From Leminorella grimontii ATCC 33999 = DSM 5078 (GTDB taxonomy: Bacteria > Pseudomonadota > Gammaproteobacteria > Enterobacterales > Enterobacteriaceae), in contig NZ_AUUA01000003.1 in NCBI RefSeq assembly GCF_000439085.1, positions 310,001 to 374,000 on the forward strand: a DNA stretch of 64,000 bases, in the 5' to 3' direction. Numbering within the stretch: the first letter of the stretch is position 1; every line of letters begins with the position of its first letter. Of this stretch, positions 1-8,190 are shown in pieces. The notes under the pieces are model-generated. The model did no database searches. It was given only the letters and a program-made list of their open reading frames with translations, and was not told where the DNA came from. The translations under genes and the position numbers were made by a program.

Positions 1-3000
1 ATGGAGGCGGTCAGGCCATTGACACCACTGTTACAGGAATGGCTAGCGATAATGGACGTTGCATGTTTAAACGCGATTGCGGTGAGGGACATCGCTATAT
101 CGACGCTGTACAAGAACTCAATGATGATGCCACAACGCAAGGTTCTGTTCCCATCGGCGCAACGGCTCAGGGTACGATTCTGAATGCGGGCGGCCACCAA
201 TTTATAGAGGAGCGTGGCGTCGCATCAACCACAATTATCAATGCCGATGGCTACCAGGAAGTCCTTGAGCAAGGCATTGCCACCGACACCACCATCAATG
301 CAGGCGGCGCGCAGGGCGTGATCAATGGCGGTTACGCAACAAGAACCATTGTAGGGACAGCTTCGCCCGATAGTACGCCAACGGATACGGCCTATCAGAT
401 AGTGGCCGGTAACGTTATTACTGATGACGGCACTACGGTTATCAGCACGGCTGAAAACACTACTATCAACAACGGCGGCTTCCAATTTGTTTCCGACGGC
501 GCGACCATCATCAACTCAGTGGTCAATCAGGGCGGGCGCCTGGAGTTGCATCAACAAAACACCGAATTTATCTTCGATGAAGGCGATGCACTGAATGAGA
601 ATGCACTGTCTACCACGGCAAAGAATGTCACCATTAATGCCGGAGGGACAATGCTGGTCAGCGAGGGAACGCAAGCGTTCGATACTACGATTTCTGATGG
701 TGGGGAACAATACGTCAATGAAGGCGGAACGGCTGACCGAACCATCATTTCAGGCGCGGACGGTCAACAGTTTGTAGGAGGTATCGCGACCAATACTATC
801 GTCAGCGGTCGGGTAAGCAACGACGAAAGTGAAGACCCGGACTGCGGGTTTGATTGCAGTGACGGCCACCGTTACGTGATTTCTGAGCAAAGTGTTGGCG
901 GTAATGGAGTAGCAACAGGTACCATCCTGAATGCGGGCGGCTGGCAGTTCCTCTATGGCGGCTCGGCGATTGATACCACAATCAACGCGGACGGTTACCA
1001 GGAAGTCAACCTCGGCGGAACAGCCACCGGAACGATTATTAATGAACGGGGAGCACAGGGCGTTATTAGCGGTAGTGCAATCGACACCACTATCGGCGTG
1101 GTAACCTCCGATGTTCGATTGCAGGACATTGCCTACCAGGTCGTTCTTAATACTGGCAGTCTGGCAGAAAATACCACCATCAACAACGGAGGCGTCCAAC
1201 TCGTTGCTGAAGGCGGCGCAGCAAAAAATTCTATTGTGAATTACGGCGGACGGCTGGAACTTCGCCTTCAGGATAACTATTTCGACCGTGGGGAAGAGGC
1301 TCTGACTGGTACGGCGACTGACGTTACCGTCAACAACGGCAGCACGCTTGACGTCGGAGAAGGCACATCGGCAACCAACGTCACCATGAACGCAGGCAGT
1401 GCCCTGATAACCAGCACCGCCGCTGACGTATCCGGTACCAACCGTCTGGGCAATTTCAGCGTTGACTCCGCCACCGGTCATGCAACCAACGTTCTGCTTG
1501 AAAACGGCGGACGCCTGGACGTATTGACCGACGGCACTGCGGACAACACCACCGTTGACAACGGCGGCACGCTGGCAGTGGCCTCCGGCGGCGAAGCGCA
1601 AAACGTAACGATGAACGCGGGTGGCATATTGATTGCCAACACCGGTTCAACCATCAACGGCACAAACGAAAACGGCGCATTCGCGATTGATGCCGCCAGC
1701 GGCACCGCCAGCAATCTTGTCCTGAACGCCGGTAGCCAATTCACCGTCCAACAGGGAGGAGAAGCGTCCGATACCACCGTCAACAACGGCGGTACCCTGA
1801 ACGTCCGGAACAACAGCAGACTCACCGGCACCACCGTCCTGAGAGGCACCCTCAACTTCACGTCCGCCCCAGGTCAGTTTGATACCCTGACCGTCAGCAA
1901 CCTGAACGGCGACGGCGGCACTATCAACATGTCCATCCGCCTGGACGACCCCACGTTCCCCACCGACACCCTGGTCATCGACGGTGGGCAGGCCACCGGA
2001 CATACAACACTGAACTTCACCAATAACGGCGACAGCGGCTTGGGGCTGGCAACCACCGGTGAGGGTATTCAGGTGGTGAACGCCATCAACGGCGCCACCA
2101 CCACCGACGATGCTTTCTCGTTGGGTCGCCCGCTTCAGGCGGGCGCCTACAATTATGCCCTGCATCACGGCTCCGCCGATGAGAGCTGGTATCTCAGCAG
2201 CGTCGCAGGCTATCGCGATGAAGTCTCACTGTATAGCTCGCTGTTCGCTCAATCCATGGACTACGACCACGCGCTGGCGGGCAGCTACGACCAACGCCAC
2301 GTTAACGGCGGCCATGACAATACCCTCTGGATGCGCATCCAGGGCGGACACCTCGGCTATGAAAACTCCGACGGTATCGCCCACGGCGACGCCCCGGAAA
2401 GCAGCGGCAGCTACGGCTTCGTACAGTTGGGCAGCGACCTGTTCCACTACCAGGGGGATACGGTCACGCTCATCGCCGGAATTTATGCCGCAGCGGGCCT
2501 CTCCTCCAGCGACATAAAAAACGACAGCCACGCCAACGCCGGAACCGTACGTGATAACGTTTACAGCGTCGGTAGCTACCTGACCGCCGCCAATGCTAAC
2601 GGCCTCTGGCTGGACATCGTCGCACAAGGTTCCCGACACAACCTGAATACCGACTCCGACAACAACAGCTTCAATACCGACGGTTGGGGCTGGCTCGGCT
2701 CACTGGAAACCGGCCTGCCGCTTAACGTCACCGAGCGCCTGGTGCTGGAATCCCAGCTACAGTACATCTACCAGAACGTCTCACTGGATGACGGCCACGA
2801 CAGCGGCGGCTACGTGAAGTTTAGCGACGGCAGCGCCCAGCATATCCGCGCAGGTATTCGCTTCGGCAACCGCTCCGAAATCGCGTTCACTCGAGGCACC
2901 TCATCCGGCAACGACGTGAAGCGCAGCCTAAGCGAACTGCCGATTAACTGGTGGGTACGTCCCTCTGTTATTCGTACCTTCAGTTCCGACGGCGATCTGA

Positions 3001-3200
3001 GTATGGGTACCGCTACGGCGGGCAGCAACGTCACCTTCACCCCGTCCCAGAACGGTACTTCGCTTGACCTGCAGACCGGCATAGAAGCGCAGATCCGCCA
3101 TAACGTGACCATCGGCGTTCAGGGCGGCTACACCCGCAGCGTCGGCGGTAACAGCGCCGACGGCTACAACGGCCAGGCCACGCTTAAAATCGCCTTCTGA
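1..3200 (+). CDS. AIDA-type autotransporter adhesin, 5' truncated by window edge
   Basis: Type V secreted surface protein, probably an adhesin or autoaggregation factor of the AIDA-I/Antigen 43 group. The reading frame is open from base 3 without a start, and the codons before the first in-frame ATG (position 39) already read as passenger repeat (GGGQAIDTTVTG), so the gene begins outside the window. The visible part has about 700 residues of short repeats of the type TTINAGG...GGXAXXTTI, which fold as a beta-helix passenger. The last 280 or so residues form the outer-membrane beta-barrel, ending in ATLKIAF with the terminal phenylalanine used for barrel assembly. It lies upstream of DUF932, RadC-family and CbeA genes, as Antigen 43 does in E. 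coli CP4-44. The signal peptide and promoter are not visible, and the ligand is unknown. Confidence 0.93.
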   Translation, partial: GGGQAIDTTVTGMASDNGRCMFKRDCGEGHRYIDAVQELNDDATTQGSVPIGATAQGTILNAGGHQFIEERGVASTTIINADGYQEVLEQGIATDTTINAGGAQGVINGGYATRTIVGTASPDSTPTDTAYQIVAGNVITDDGTTVISTAENTTINNGGFQFVSDGATIINSVVNQGGRLELHQQNTEFIFDEGDALNENALSTTAKNVTINAGGTMLVSEGTQAFDTTISDGGEQYVNEGGTADRTIISGADGQQFVGGIATNTIVSGRVSNDESEDPDCGFDCSDGHRYVISEQSVGGNGVATGTILNAGGWQFLYGGSAIDTTINADGYQEVNLGGTATGTIINERGAQGVISGSAIDTTIGVVTSDVRLQDIAYQVVLNTGSLAENTTINNGGVQLVAEGGAAKNSIVNYGGRLELRLQDNYFDRGEEALTGTATDVTVNNGSTLDVGEGTSATNVTMNAGSALITSTAADVSGTNRLGNFSVDSATGHATNVLLENGGRLDVLTDGTADNTTVDNGGTLAVASGGEAQNVTMNAGGILIANTGSTINGTNENGAFAIDAASGTASNLVLNAGSQFTVQQGGEASDTTVNNGGTLNVRNNSRLTGTTVLRGTLNFTSAPGQFDTLTVSNLNGDGGTINMSIRLDDPTFPTDTLVIDGGQATGHTTLNFTNNGDSGLGLATTGEGIQVVNAINGATTTDDAFSLGRPLQAGAYNYALHHGSADESWYLSSVAGYRDEVSLYSSLFAQSMDYDHALAGSYDQRHVNGGHDNTLWMRIQGGHLGYENSDGIAHGDAPESSGSYGFVQLGSDLFHYQGDTVTLIAGIYAAAGLSSSDIKNDSHANAGTVRDNVYSVGSYLTAANANGLWLDIVAQGSRHNLNTDSDNNSFNTDGWGWLGSLETGLPLNVTERLVLESQLQYIYQNVSLDDGHDSGGYVKFSDGSAQHIRAGIRFGNRSEIAFTRGTSSGNDVKRSLSELPINWWVRPSVIRTFSSDGDLSMGTATAGSNVTFTPSQNGTSLDLQTGIEAQIRHNVTIGVQGGYTRSVGGNSADGYNGQATLKIAF

Positions 3201-3239
3201 TAACCCCGCGCCCCCTAGGCGTGTTTTCTTCCCCTCCCG

Positions 3240-3271
3240 CCTCTGCGCCCCAACGAACGCAGAGGCTTTTT
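3240..3271 (+). terminator. Rho-independent terminator after autotransporter
   Basis: Perfect 8-bp stem CCTCTGCG / CGCAGAGG with a 10-nt loop, followed by CTTTTT. It ends only 29 nt before the start codon of the next gene. Confidence 0.85.
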
Positions 3272-3300
3272 CATTTATATCAGCCAATAAGGAATCACCC

Positions 3301-4119
3301 ATGAAACTCGCCAGCCGCTTTGGCCACGTAAACCTCATTCGCCGCGACCGCCCACTCACCAACGACGAGTTGGCGCAGCACGTTCCCAGCGTCTTCTCCG
3401 ACGAAAAACACCACTCAAGGAGCCAGCACTATACCTGCATCCCCACCGTCACCCTGCTCGACAGGCTGCGCGAAGAGGGCTTTCAACCATTCTTCGCCTG
3501 CCAAACCCGCGTTCGCAACGTCGACAAGCGCGAACACACCAAGCACATGCTGCGCCTGCGCCGCGAAGACCAAATCCTCGGCCACCAGGTGCCTGAGATT
3601 ATTTTGCTCAACAGCCACGACGGCTCCAGCAGCTACCAAATGCTGCCGGGGTTCTTTCGCGCCATCTGCCAAAACGGCTTGGTTTGCGGCGATACCTTCG
3701 GCGAAGTCCGCGTACCACACAAAGGCGACGTCGTTGGCCGCGTGATTGAAGGCGCGTACGAAGTGCTGGAGACGTTCGACAGGATGGAAGAAAAGCGCGA
3801 CGCCATGCAGTCTCTGATACTCCCCACGCCCGCACGGCGCGTATTCGCCAAAACGGCGCTCACCTACCGCTATGGCGAAGAGTACCAACCGGTCACCGAA
3901 GAACAGCTGCTTGCCCCACGCCGCCTGGAAGACAAGAGCAACGACCTCTGGACGACCTATCAGCGTATTCAGGAGAACATGATTAAAGGCGGCCTGTACG
4001 GACGCAACGAGAAAGGCAGAGCTTCCCGAACCCGACCGGTGAAAAGCATCGACGGCGACGTCAAGCTCAACCGGGCGCTCTGGGCAATGGCTGAAAACAT
4101 GCTGCAGCTGGTTCACTAA
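3301..4119 (+). CDS. DUF932 domain protein (YfjQ/YafZ-like)
   Basis: A 272-residue protein of the DUF932 family, found on CP4-type prophages and plasmids of enterobacteria (YafZ, YfjQ). The molecular function is not established. The family core is visible around residues 60-160, with QTRVRNVDKREHTKHMLRLR followed by EIILLNSHDGSSSYQMLPGF and the NGLVCGD segment. The start codon follows AAGGAA with a 7-nt gap. It is preceded by a terminator hairpin 30 nt upstream and followed by another before the RadC gene, so it probably has its own transcript or depends on readthrough. The position between an Ag43-like autotransporter and a RadC/CbeA module is typical for the family. Family assignment is firm; no role can be inferred beyond island maintenance. 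Confidence 0.88.
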   Translation: MKLASRFGHVNLIRRDRPLTNDELAQHVPSVFSDEKHHSRSQHYTCIPTVTLLDRLREEGFQPFFACQTRVRNVDKREHTKHMLRLRREDQILGHQVPEIILLNSHDGSSSYQMLPGFFRAICQNGLVCGDTFGEVRVPHKGDVVGRVIEGAYEVLETFDRMEEKRDAMQSLILPTPARRVFAKTALTYRYGEEYQPVTEEQLLAPRRLEDKSNDLWTTYQRIQENMIKGGLYGRNEKGRASRTRPVKSIDGDVKLNRALWAMAENMLQLVH

Positions 4120-4174
4120 GCCTATCGCCTTACTGCTTCTAAAGCGTTATCCCTCACTCATCTCTCTATCGACA

Positions 4175-4205
4175 GGCTCGGCTTTTATGCCGGGCCCATT
4201 TTTTT
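4175..4205 (+). terminator. Rho-independent terminator between DUF932 and RadC genes
   Basis: Stem GGCTCGGC / GCCGGGCC (one G-T pair) with loop TTTTAT, then CATTTTTTT. It lies 30 nt upstream of the next start codon. Confidence 0.8.
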
Positions 4206-4235
4206 GCAGGCCTTATAACAGGAAATCCCATCACC

Positions 4236-4688
4236 ATGAAAAACAAGTCTCGCGAAGATCGCATTATCACCATGGCGCTACAGCTGCTGGAAAAGCGTAT
4301 TCAGCGTTCATCAAGCGTTATCACCACCACGGAACAGGCCAAAGGCTTTATTCGCCTCCATCTTGAACACCAGGAACGAGAAATCTTTATGGCTCTCTAT
4401 CTGAACAACCAGCACCAACTTATTGCCAGCGAAGCCACCTCACTGGGCACCATTGCAGAATCCGTCGTCTATCCAAGGGAAATCGTCAAACGCGCAATGG
4501 AACACAACGCGGCAGCGGTGATCCTGGCCCACAATCACCCGTCGGGCTACGCCGAACCCAGCGCCGCTGACCGAACGATTACCGAACGGATCGCATCGGC
4601 CCTCGATCTGGTCGGCACTCGCATACTGGACCACCTGGTCATCGGCCACGGCGAAAGCGTCTCGTTTGCCGAACGCGGCTGGCTGTAA
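4236..4688 (+). CDS. RadC-family JAMM/MPN protein (YeeS-like)
   Basis: Small island-borne RadC-like protein, 150 residues, about the length of E. coli YeeS. It carries the full metal-binding JAMM signature HxH-x7-S-x2-D in the segment AHNHPSGYAEPSAAD (about residues 103-117), so a zinc-dependent hydrolase fold is expected. Despite the name, a role in DNA repair is not demonstrated for this family; members travel with mobile islands. The gene is followed 10 nt later by cbeA, so the two are probably co-transcribed. An upstream AGGAAAT sequence may serve as the ribosome binding site, though it is rather far from the ATG. Confidence 0.9.
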   Translation: MKNKSREDRIITMALQLLEKRIQRSSSVITTTEQAKGFIRLHLEHQEREIFMALYLNNQHQLIASEATSLGTIAESVVYPREIVKRAMEHNAAAVILAHNHPSGYAEPSAADRTITERIASALDLVGTRILDHLVIGHGESVSFAERGWL

Positions 4689-4698
4689 GGGAGAGCGC

Positions 4699-5061
4699 AT
4701 GTCTTTTTCCGATACTCCTCAATGGGGACTAGATAACCCCGTCACACCACGCTTTGGCGCACGATTGGTACAGGAAGGCCACCGGCTGCACTTTCTAGCG
4801 GACCGCGCCAGCCTACATGGCACATTTGATGATGCGACGCTACGGCGTCTGGAACGCGTCTTTCCAATATTTATCGAACGACTGGAGCGCCTGCTGAGTA
4901 CCGGCGAACTAACGCCTCGCAGCTCACGTTGCGTCACTATTCACCACGACGGCCTGACCTGCGAAGCCGACACCCTCGGCAGCTGTGGCTACGTGTATAT
5001 AGCCGTCTATCCCACACCGCTACCGGACGAACACACAATAACGGAGTCAACGCCACTATGA
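4699..5061 (+). CDS. cbeA: CbeA/YeeU family type IV antitoxin
   Basis: A 120-residue protein clearly similar to E. coli CbeA (YeeU), which stabilises MreB and FtsZ filaments and so counteracts the cytoskeleton inhibitor CbtA. Recognisable blocks are VTPRFGARLVQEGHRLHFLA near the N-terminus and LTCEADTLGSCGYVYIAVYP near the C-terminus, both almost as in E. coli. The start at 4699 is chosen over an upstream in-frame ATG at 4666 because it follows GGGAGAG and gives the family length. It overlaps the next gene by 4 nt (ATGA), which indicates translational coupling. Odd point: the next gene does not resemble CbtA. Confidence 0.92.
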   Translation: MSFSDTPQWGLDNPVTPRFGARLVQEGHRLHFLADRASLHGTFDDATLRRLERVFPIFIERLERLLSTGELTPRSSRCVTIHHDGLTCEADTLGSCGYVYIAVYPTPLPDEHTITESTPL

Positions 5062-5417
5062 ACCCTTGCCCAGCCAAAGACGTCCCAAAGGACGGTACCG
5101 TTTTGCCCACTCTCGCCCATTATTCCGGCGTCCAGTGCAGCACCGCACACATTACCGACCAGGACAACCACTGCCTATGGCACGCCTCGCATAGCCGAGA
5201 AGAGTACGGCACCAGCGAATGGATCCACTACACCGGCACCGGTTACCTGATACGCCTGAGCGCCTGGACGCATTCCCGGCTGAAACTCAAGCAGCTCGGG
5301 CTGTCAAAACCGGCCCGCCGCCTGATAGCCGCGTTGCAGCGGCGCTACGGCATTACACAAATCCATCTGGATGCGTTGGGCGAAGTACTGCCCGGATTCC
5401 CACTGTTTGAATGGTGA
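5058..5417 (+). CDS. Small unknown protein coupled to cbeA (possibly DUF5983-like)
   Basis: A 119-residue protein starting in the ATGA overlap with cbeA. It has no similarity that I can see to CbtA toxins. The layout, with CSTAHI near residue 28, GTGYLIRLSAW in the middle and a C-terminal HLDALGEVLPGFPLFEW, reminds me of DUF5983 proteins, which occur in the same islands downstream of cbeA-cbtA; this is recollection, not a search. If so, the cbtA gene has been lost between cbeA and this gene. Alternatively it could be an alternative partner of CbeA. Not predicted to be exported. Confidence 0.75.
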   Translation: MNPCPAKDVPKDGTVLPTLAHYSGVQCSTAHITDQDNHCLWHASHSREEYGTSEWIHYTGTGYLIRLSAWTHSRLKLKQLGLSKPARRLIAALQRRYGITQIHLDALGEVLPGFPLFEW

Positions 5418-5497
5418 ACGCCGCCGCGTGATTTATTGCGAGGCGTCTTCCCGATCCACTCTCTCAAGCTTTTCATCTTCACAACTCACCGCATAAT

Positions 5498-5531
5498 GCG
5501 CCTGCCGACTCCGACAGGCGCGTTTGCTTTT
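5498..5531 (+). terminator. Terminator hairpin before DUF4942 gene
   Basis: Stem GCGCCTG / CAGGCGC with a 10-nt loop followed by GTTTGCTTTT. It ends 17 nt upstream of the next ATG. This is the third such hairpin directly in front of an island gene. Confidence 0.65.
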
Positions 5532-5547
5532 ATAGGAACTAACCATC

Positions 5548-6375
5548 ATGCAAACCGAAGCTGACGTATTAACCGACCATAGCGAACTGATTTGTTCCAC
5601 CAACCTCGAACGCATCGTCACCGGGCGCAACGCCGCGCTTGCGCAGATAGAGCAGCTTATCCACCAGCTCGACGCTATCTCTCGCCTGACGACAGATATC
5701 GGCGGCGGCCCGGCAAGCGACTGGGCGATGAACCAGGGCCACCGCTACGACTGCCGACTATTAGCAGCACCAAAAGACGCGATGAAAGCCATCACCCACG
5801 CCATGGACCGCAACCTCTGGCGCAGCCTTATGCAACAGTCTGGCATGTTGACGCTGATGGACGCCGAAGCCCGCAGCCAATGGCATAAAAGTCTGGATGA
5901 AGGCGAATTGCCCGTCATCAGCGAAGAGAATATCCTCGCCACCTTTGAACAGCTACACCTGCAAAAAGCGGAAGTGTTTGAACGCGGGATTATCAACGTT
6001 TTCAAAAGACTGTCCTGGGACTATAAAACCAACAATCCCTGCCGTTTCGGCAAGAAAATTATCCTCAACGGGATAGTAACCCATGACCGCTGGGGCTACA
6101 GCCTAAACTGGGGCTGGCGCCGAGACCAGCTCGCCGACCTGGAGAGAATGTTCTACCTGCTGGACGGCAAAACGATACCGGACAACCGCAACGACATCGC
6201 CATAAAGCTGATGAACTTCATCAGCAATAATCGCAAGCAGCAGGTCTATGAGGATGAATTTTTTCACACCCGCTATTTTCAGAAGGGTTCAGGACACCTG
6301 ACGTTCAAGCGGCTGGATTTGGTGGATAAGATGAATGATATCGTGGCAAAATACTATCCGGAGATGCTTGCTTAG
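5548..6375 (+). CDS. DUF4942 domain protein
   Basis: A 275-residue protein of the DUF4942 family, commonly the last gene of CbeA/CbtA-type islands in enterobacteria. Family features are WRSLMQQSGMLTLMDAEAR (about residues 91-109), the FERGIINVFKRLSWDYKTN block (about 145-163) and FGKKIILNGIV. Function is unknown; some relatives are annotated as methyltransferase-like, but I see no SAM-binding glycine motif here. The start follows TAGGAA. It is the last gene before the tRNA-derived repeat at 6474, so it forms the right end of the island. Confidence 0.85.
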   Translation: MQTEADVLTDHSELICSTNLERIVTGRNAALAQIEQLIHQLDAISRLTTDIGGGPASDWAMNQGHRYDCRLLAAPKDAMKAITHAMDRNLWRSLMQQSGMLTLMDAEARSQWHKSLDEGELPVISEENILATFEQLHLQKAEVFERGIINVFKRLSWDYKTNNPCRFGKKIILNGIVTHDRWGYSLNWGWRRDQLADLERMFYLLDGKTIPDNRNDIAIKLMNFISNNRKQQVYEDEFFHTRYFQKGSGHLTFKRLDLVDKMNDIVAKYYPEMLA

Positions 6376-6473
6376 TCTCTACGTAGTGTTAGAAAATTTA
6401 GTGTTGGTATATTAGTTGGTACATTTCCAAGCATGGAATTAATTTTATATATTTATCAATTAATTAAATAAAA

Positions 6474-6496
6474 ATTCGAGTCCGGCCTCAGCACCA
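6474..6496 (+). repeat. tRNA 3'-end fragment, probable island attachment site
   Basis: The sequence ATTCGAGTCC...CTCAGCACCA reads as the T-loop, acceptor strand and CCA end of a tRNA gene. No D-arm, anticodon arm or 5' acceptor strand precedes it; the upstream DNA is AT-rich and unrelated. It most resembles the 3' end of leuX-type tRNA-Leu(CAA), a known integration hotspot. A 3' fragment at the far border of an island is what tyrosine-recombinase integration leaves behind. The intact tRNA gene and integrase would be expected left of the window. Confidence 0.75.
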
Positions 6497-6521
6497 TATC
6501 TATGGAAGTGGATACAGCAAG

Positions 6522-6545
6522 AGACGTCGATTGACGTCTTTTTTT
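6522..6545 (+). terminator. Terminator downstream of tRNA fragment
   Basis: Perfect 7-bp stem AGACGTC / GACGTCT with loop GATT, followed by TTTTTT. It is probably the original terminator of the tRNA gene, displaced with the 3' fragment. Confidence 0.8.
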
Positions 6546-6629
6546 GTGTCTAAAATCCGCGTTCCAAGCTTTTTCATTCAACTTAGGTATACTCACGGCA
6601 ATAAGGAATACGCTGCGAAAGGAATAACC

Positions 6630-7229
6630 ATGAGATACCGTACTATCGCGTTTCTGCTGCTGTTTATCAGCTCAGCCTGCCACGCAGAGAGCTGGCAGCT
6701 TGAAGTCGATAAAGAGGGTATTCAGGTATTTTTATCTACCCCTAAGGGTTCTTCGTTCAAGGCCTATCGCGCAGAAACGACCATCAAGGCCCAGCCGCAG
6801 GCCATTGCCAACATGCTGGCGGACATGTCCCTTTCGTGTCGATTAATGTACGGCTGTAAGCAGGCGCGGTTGATTAAGCAGGAAGGCTACGACTATTGGG
6901 GATACTCGCAGATTAAAGCAACGTGGCCGGTATCCGATCGGGACCTTTCCATCCACAGCCACGCTGAGCAAGGTAAAAACGGCACAATTACTATTACGAT
7001 GTCCGCGCTGCCGCAAAATGTGCCCGCCGTTAAAGACCATATTCGCATCACCAAGCTCGACGGCTTCTGGAAATTTATTCCCGTTGACGCCCAAACTACT
7101 AAGGTCATTTATCAGGTCGCGGCGGAACCCGGCGGCGATGTCCCTGCCTGGCTCGCCAACAAATTTGTTGTCGATGGACCGTTTAAGACGCTAAAAGCCT
7201 TCAGGCAGCACGCGGAAGCAATGGAATAG
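6630..7229 (+). CDS. Exported START-domain protein
   Basis: A 199-residue protein with a signal peptide (MRYRTIAFLLLFISSACHA, cleavage after about residue 19) and then a single START (StAR-related lipid-transfer) domain filling the rest, with WPVSDRDLSIHS and the ending of the helix-grip fold around residues 150-190. Such bacterial proteins are thought to bind lipids or other hydrophobic ligands in the periplasm; ligand unknown. The start is the ATG after GAAAGGAATAACC; a longer frame back to 6531 runs into the tRNA terminator and is not used. It stands alone, just outside the island border, so it probably belongs to the original chromosome. Confidence 0.85.
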   Translation: MRYRTIAFLLLFISSACHAESWQLEVDKEGIQVFLSTPKGSSFKAYRAETTIKAQPQAIANMLADMSLSCRLMYGCKQARLIKQEGYDYWGYSQIKATWPVSDRDLSIHSHAEQGKNGTITITMSALPQNVPAVKDHIRITKLDGFWKFIPVDAQTTKVIYQVAAEPGGDVPAWLANKFVVDGPFKTLKAFRQHAEAME

Positions 7230-7312
7230 CCAGTACCGCTCCGATAAAGCGCCTATGGCGACGCCTTAGATAATTCAGGGCTAAGGGCTATTCCATTAAT
7301 ACCCTTATCGGG

Positions 7313-8017
7313 CTATTCCACCCTAAACGGGTCCCTGCTGCTGTCCCTGTTCCACTCATACTCTATTTTATACGCGGCTTCTTCTGCAGCTTTAAGCCCG
7401 TGTACGTCAGCGATAAATCCTATCGACATATCCGTTCCGGCGGAAACGCCCGACGACGTATAGTATTTGCCATCAATAACCCATCTGGCGTTCTTCTGCC
7501 AAAGCACCTTTTCGTTGGTTTTAATCACGTTCGCGTACGCCAATTTATTCGTCGTTGCTTTGCGCCCGTCAAGCAGCCCGGTTTTACCAAGCAGCATTGA
7601 ACCCGTGCACACGGTGAGTACATATTGGGAGGATTCGGCCAGCGTTTTTACCAGCCCGATAAAAGCAGGATCGTTAACAAGCGCCCTGGCGCCGGTCCCT
7701 CCTGGTAAAAGTAAGATTTCATGATGCTTAATGGCAGAAACCGGCTCGGTGAGAACGGAAGTATTACCATTACCCATGATTACGCCGCCATTCATTGAAT
7801 AGTATCCAATGTCGTAATAGTCTGAGCGGCTTAGCGCTTCGGCCGGGCCAAATGCATCGAGTATTTCAAAGCCGTCATACAGCAGGACGTTCACATGCCT
7901 CAGCTTTTGGCTTTCCGGCTTGCCGACTTCTGAGTACATATGTTCGCCTCCCATCGCGACACCGTTGAACGTCCAAGCCAACGTAAACAGCACTACGGAC
8001 AAAAAACCTTTTTTCAT
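7313..8017 (-). CDS. Exported DJ-1/PfpI (GATase1-like) family protein
   Basis: A 234-residue protein with an N-terminal signal peptide (about residues 1-22) followed by a DJ-1/PfpI domain. The nucleophile cysteine is Cys137 in VLTVCTGSMLLGK, and LLLPGGTGAR precedes it. The sequence resembles the N-terminal domain of GlxA/FtrA-type AraC regulators and isonitrile hydratases, but there is no AraC DNA-binding part and the protein is exported, so a periplasmic enzyme is more likely than a regulator. Strong ribosome binding site GGAGG 4 nt before the ATG. Substrate unknown. Neighbouring genes give no functional hint. Confidence 0.85.
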   Translation of the reverse strand: MKKGFLSVVLFTLAWTFNGVAMGGEHMYSEVGKPESQKLRHVNVLLYDGFEILDAFGPAEALSRSDYYDIGYYSMNGGVIMGNGNTSVLTEPVSAIKHHEILLLPGGTGARALVNDPAFIGLVKTLAESSQYVLTVCTGSMLLGKTGLLDGRKATTNKLAYANVIKTNEKVLWQKNARWVIDGKYYTSSGVSAGTDMSIGFIADVHGLKAAEEAAYKIEYEWNRDSSRDPFRVE

Positions 8018-8190
8018 AAAACCTCCGTCGCCTATTTTTATTCCCTAGCGGAAGAGAGTTATCTTCACTTATGTGCCTTCAGGTTTACCTCTCGTCATTA
8101 ACCAATTCTTGCCTATGCTCAAAATCACATTATGTACAATCGCGACAGGCCTCTAGGCTTATCCATTAGGATAACGTTTTCTTATAACAC

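Noticed and set aside
750-1601. Long minus-strand frame inside the autotransporter
   Set aside because: Shadow of a repetitive, GC-biased coding sequence; no start context or known domain.
39-3200. ATG at 39 as the real start of the autotransporter
   Set aside because: The frame stays open to base 3 and the codons before 39 continue the passenger repeats; there is no signal peptide after 39.
6400-6500. A complete tRNA gene
   Set aside because: Only the T-loop, acceptor strand and CCA end are present; no D or anticodon arm can be built from the AT-rich sequence upstream.
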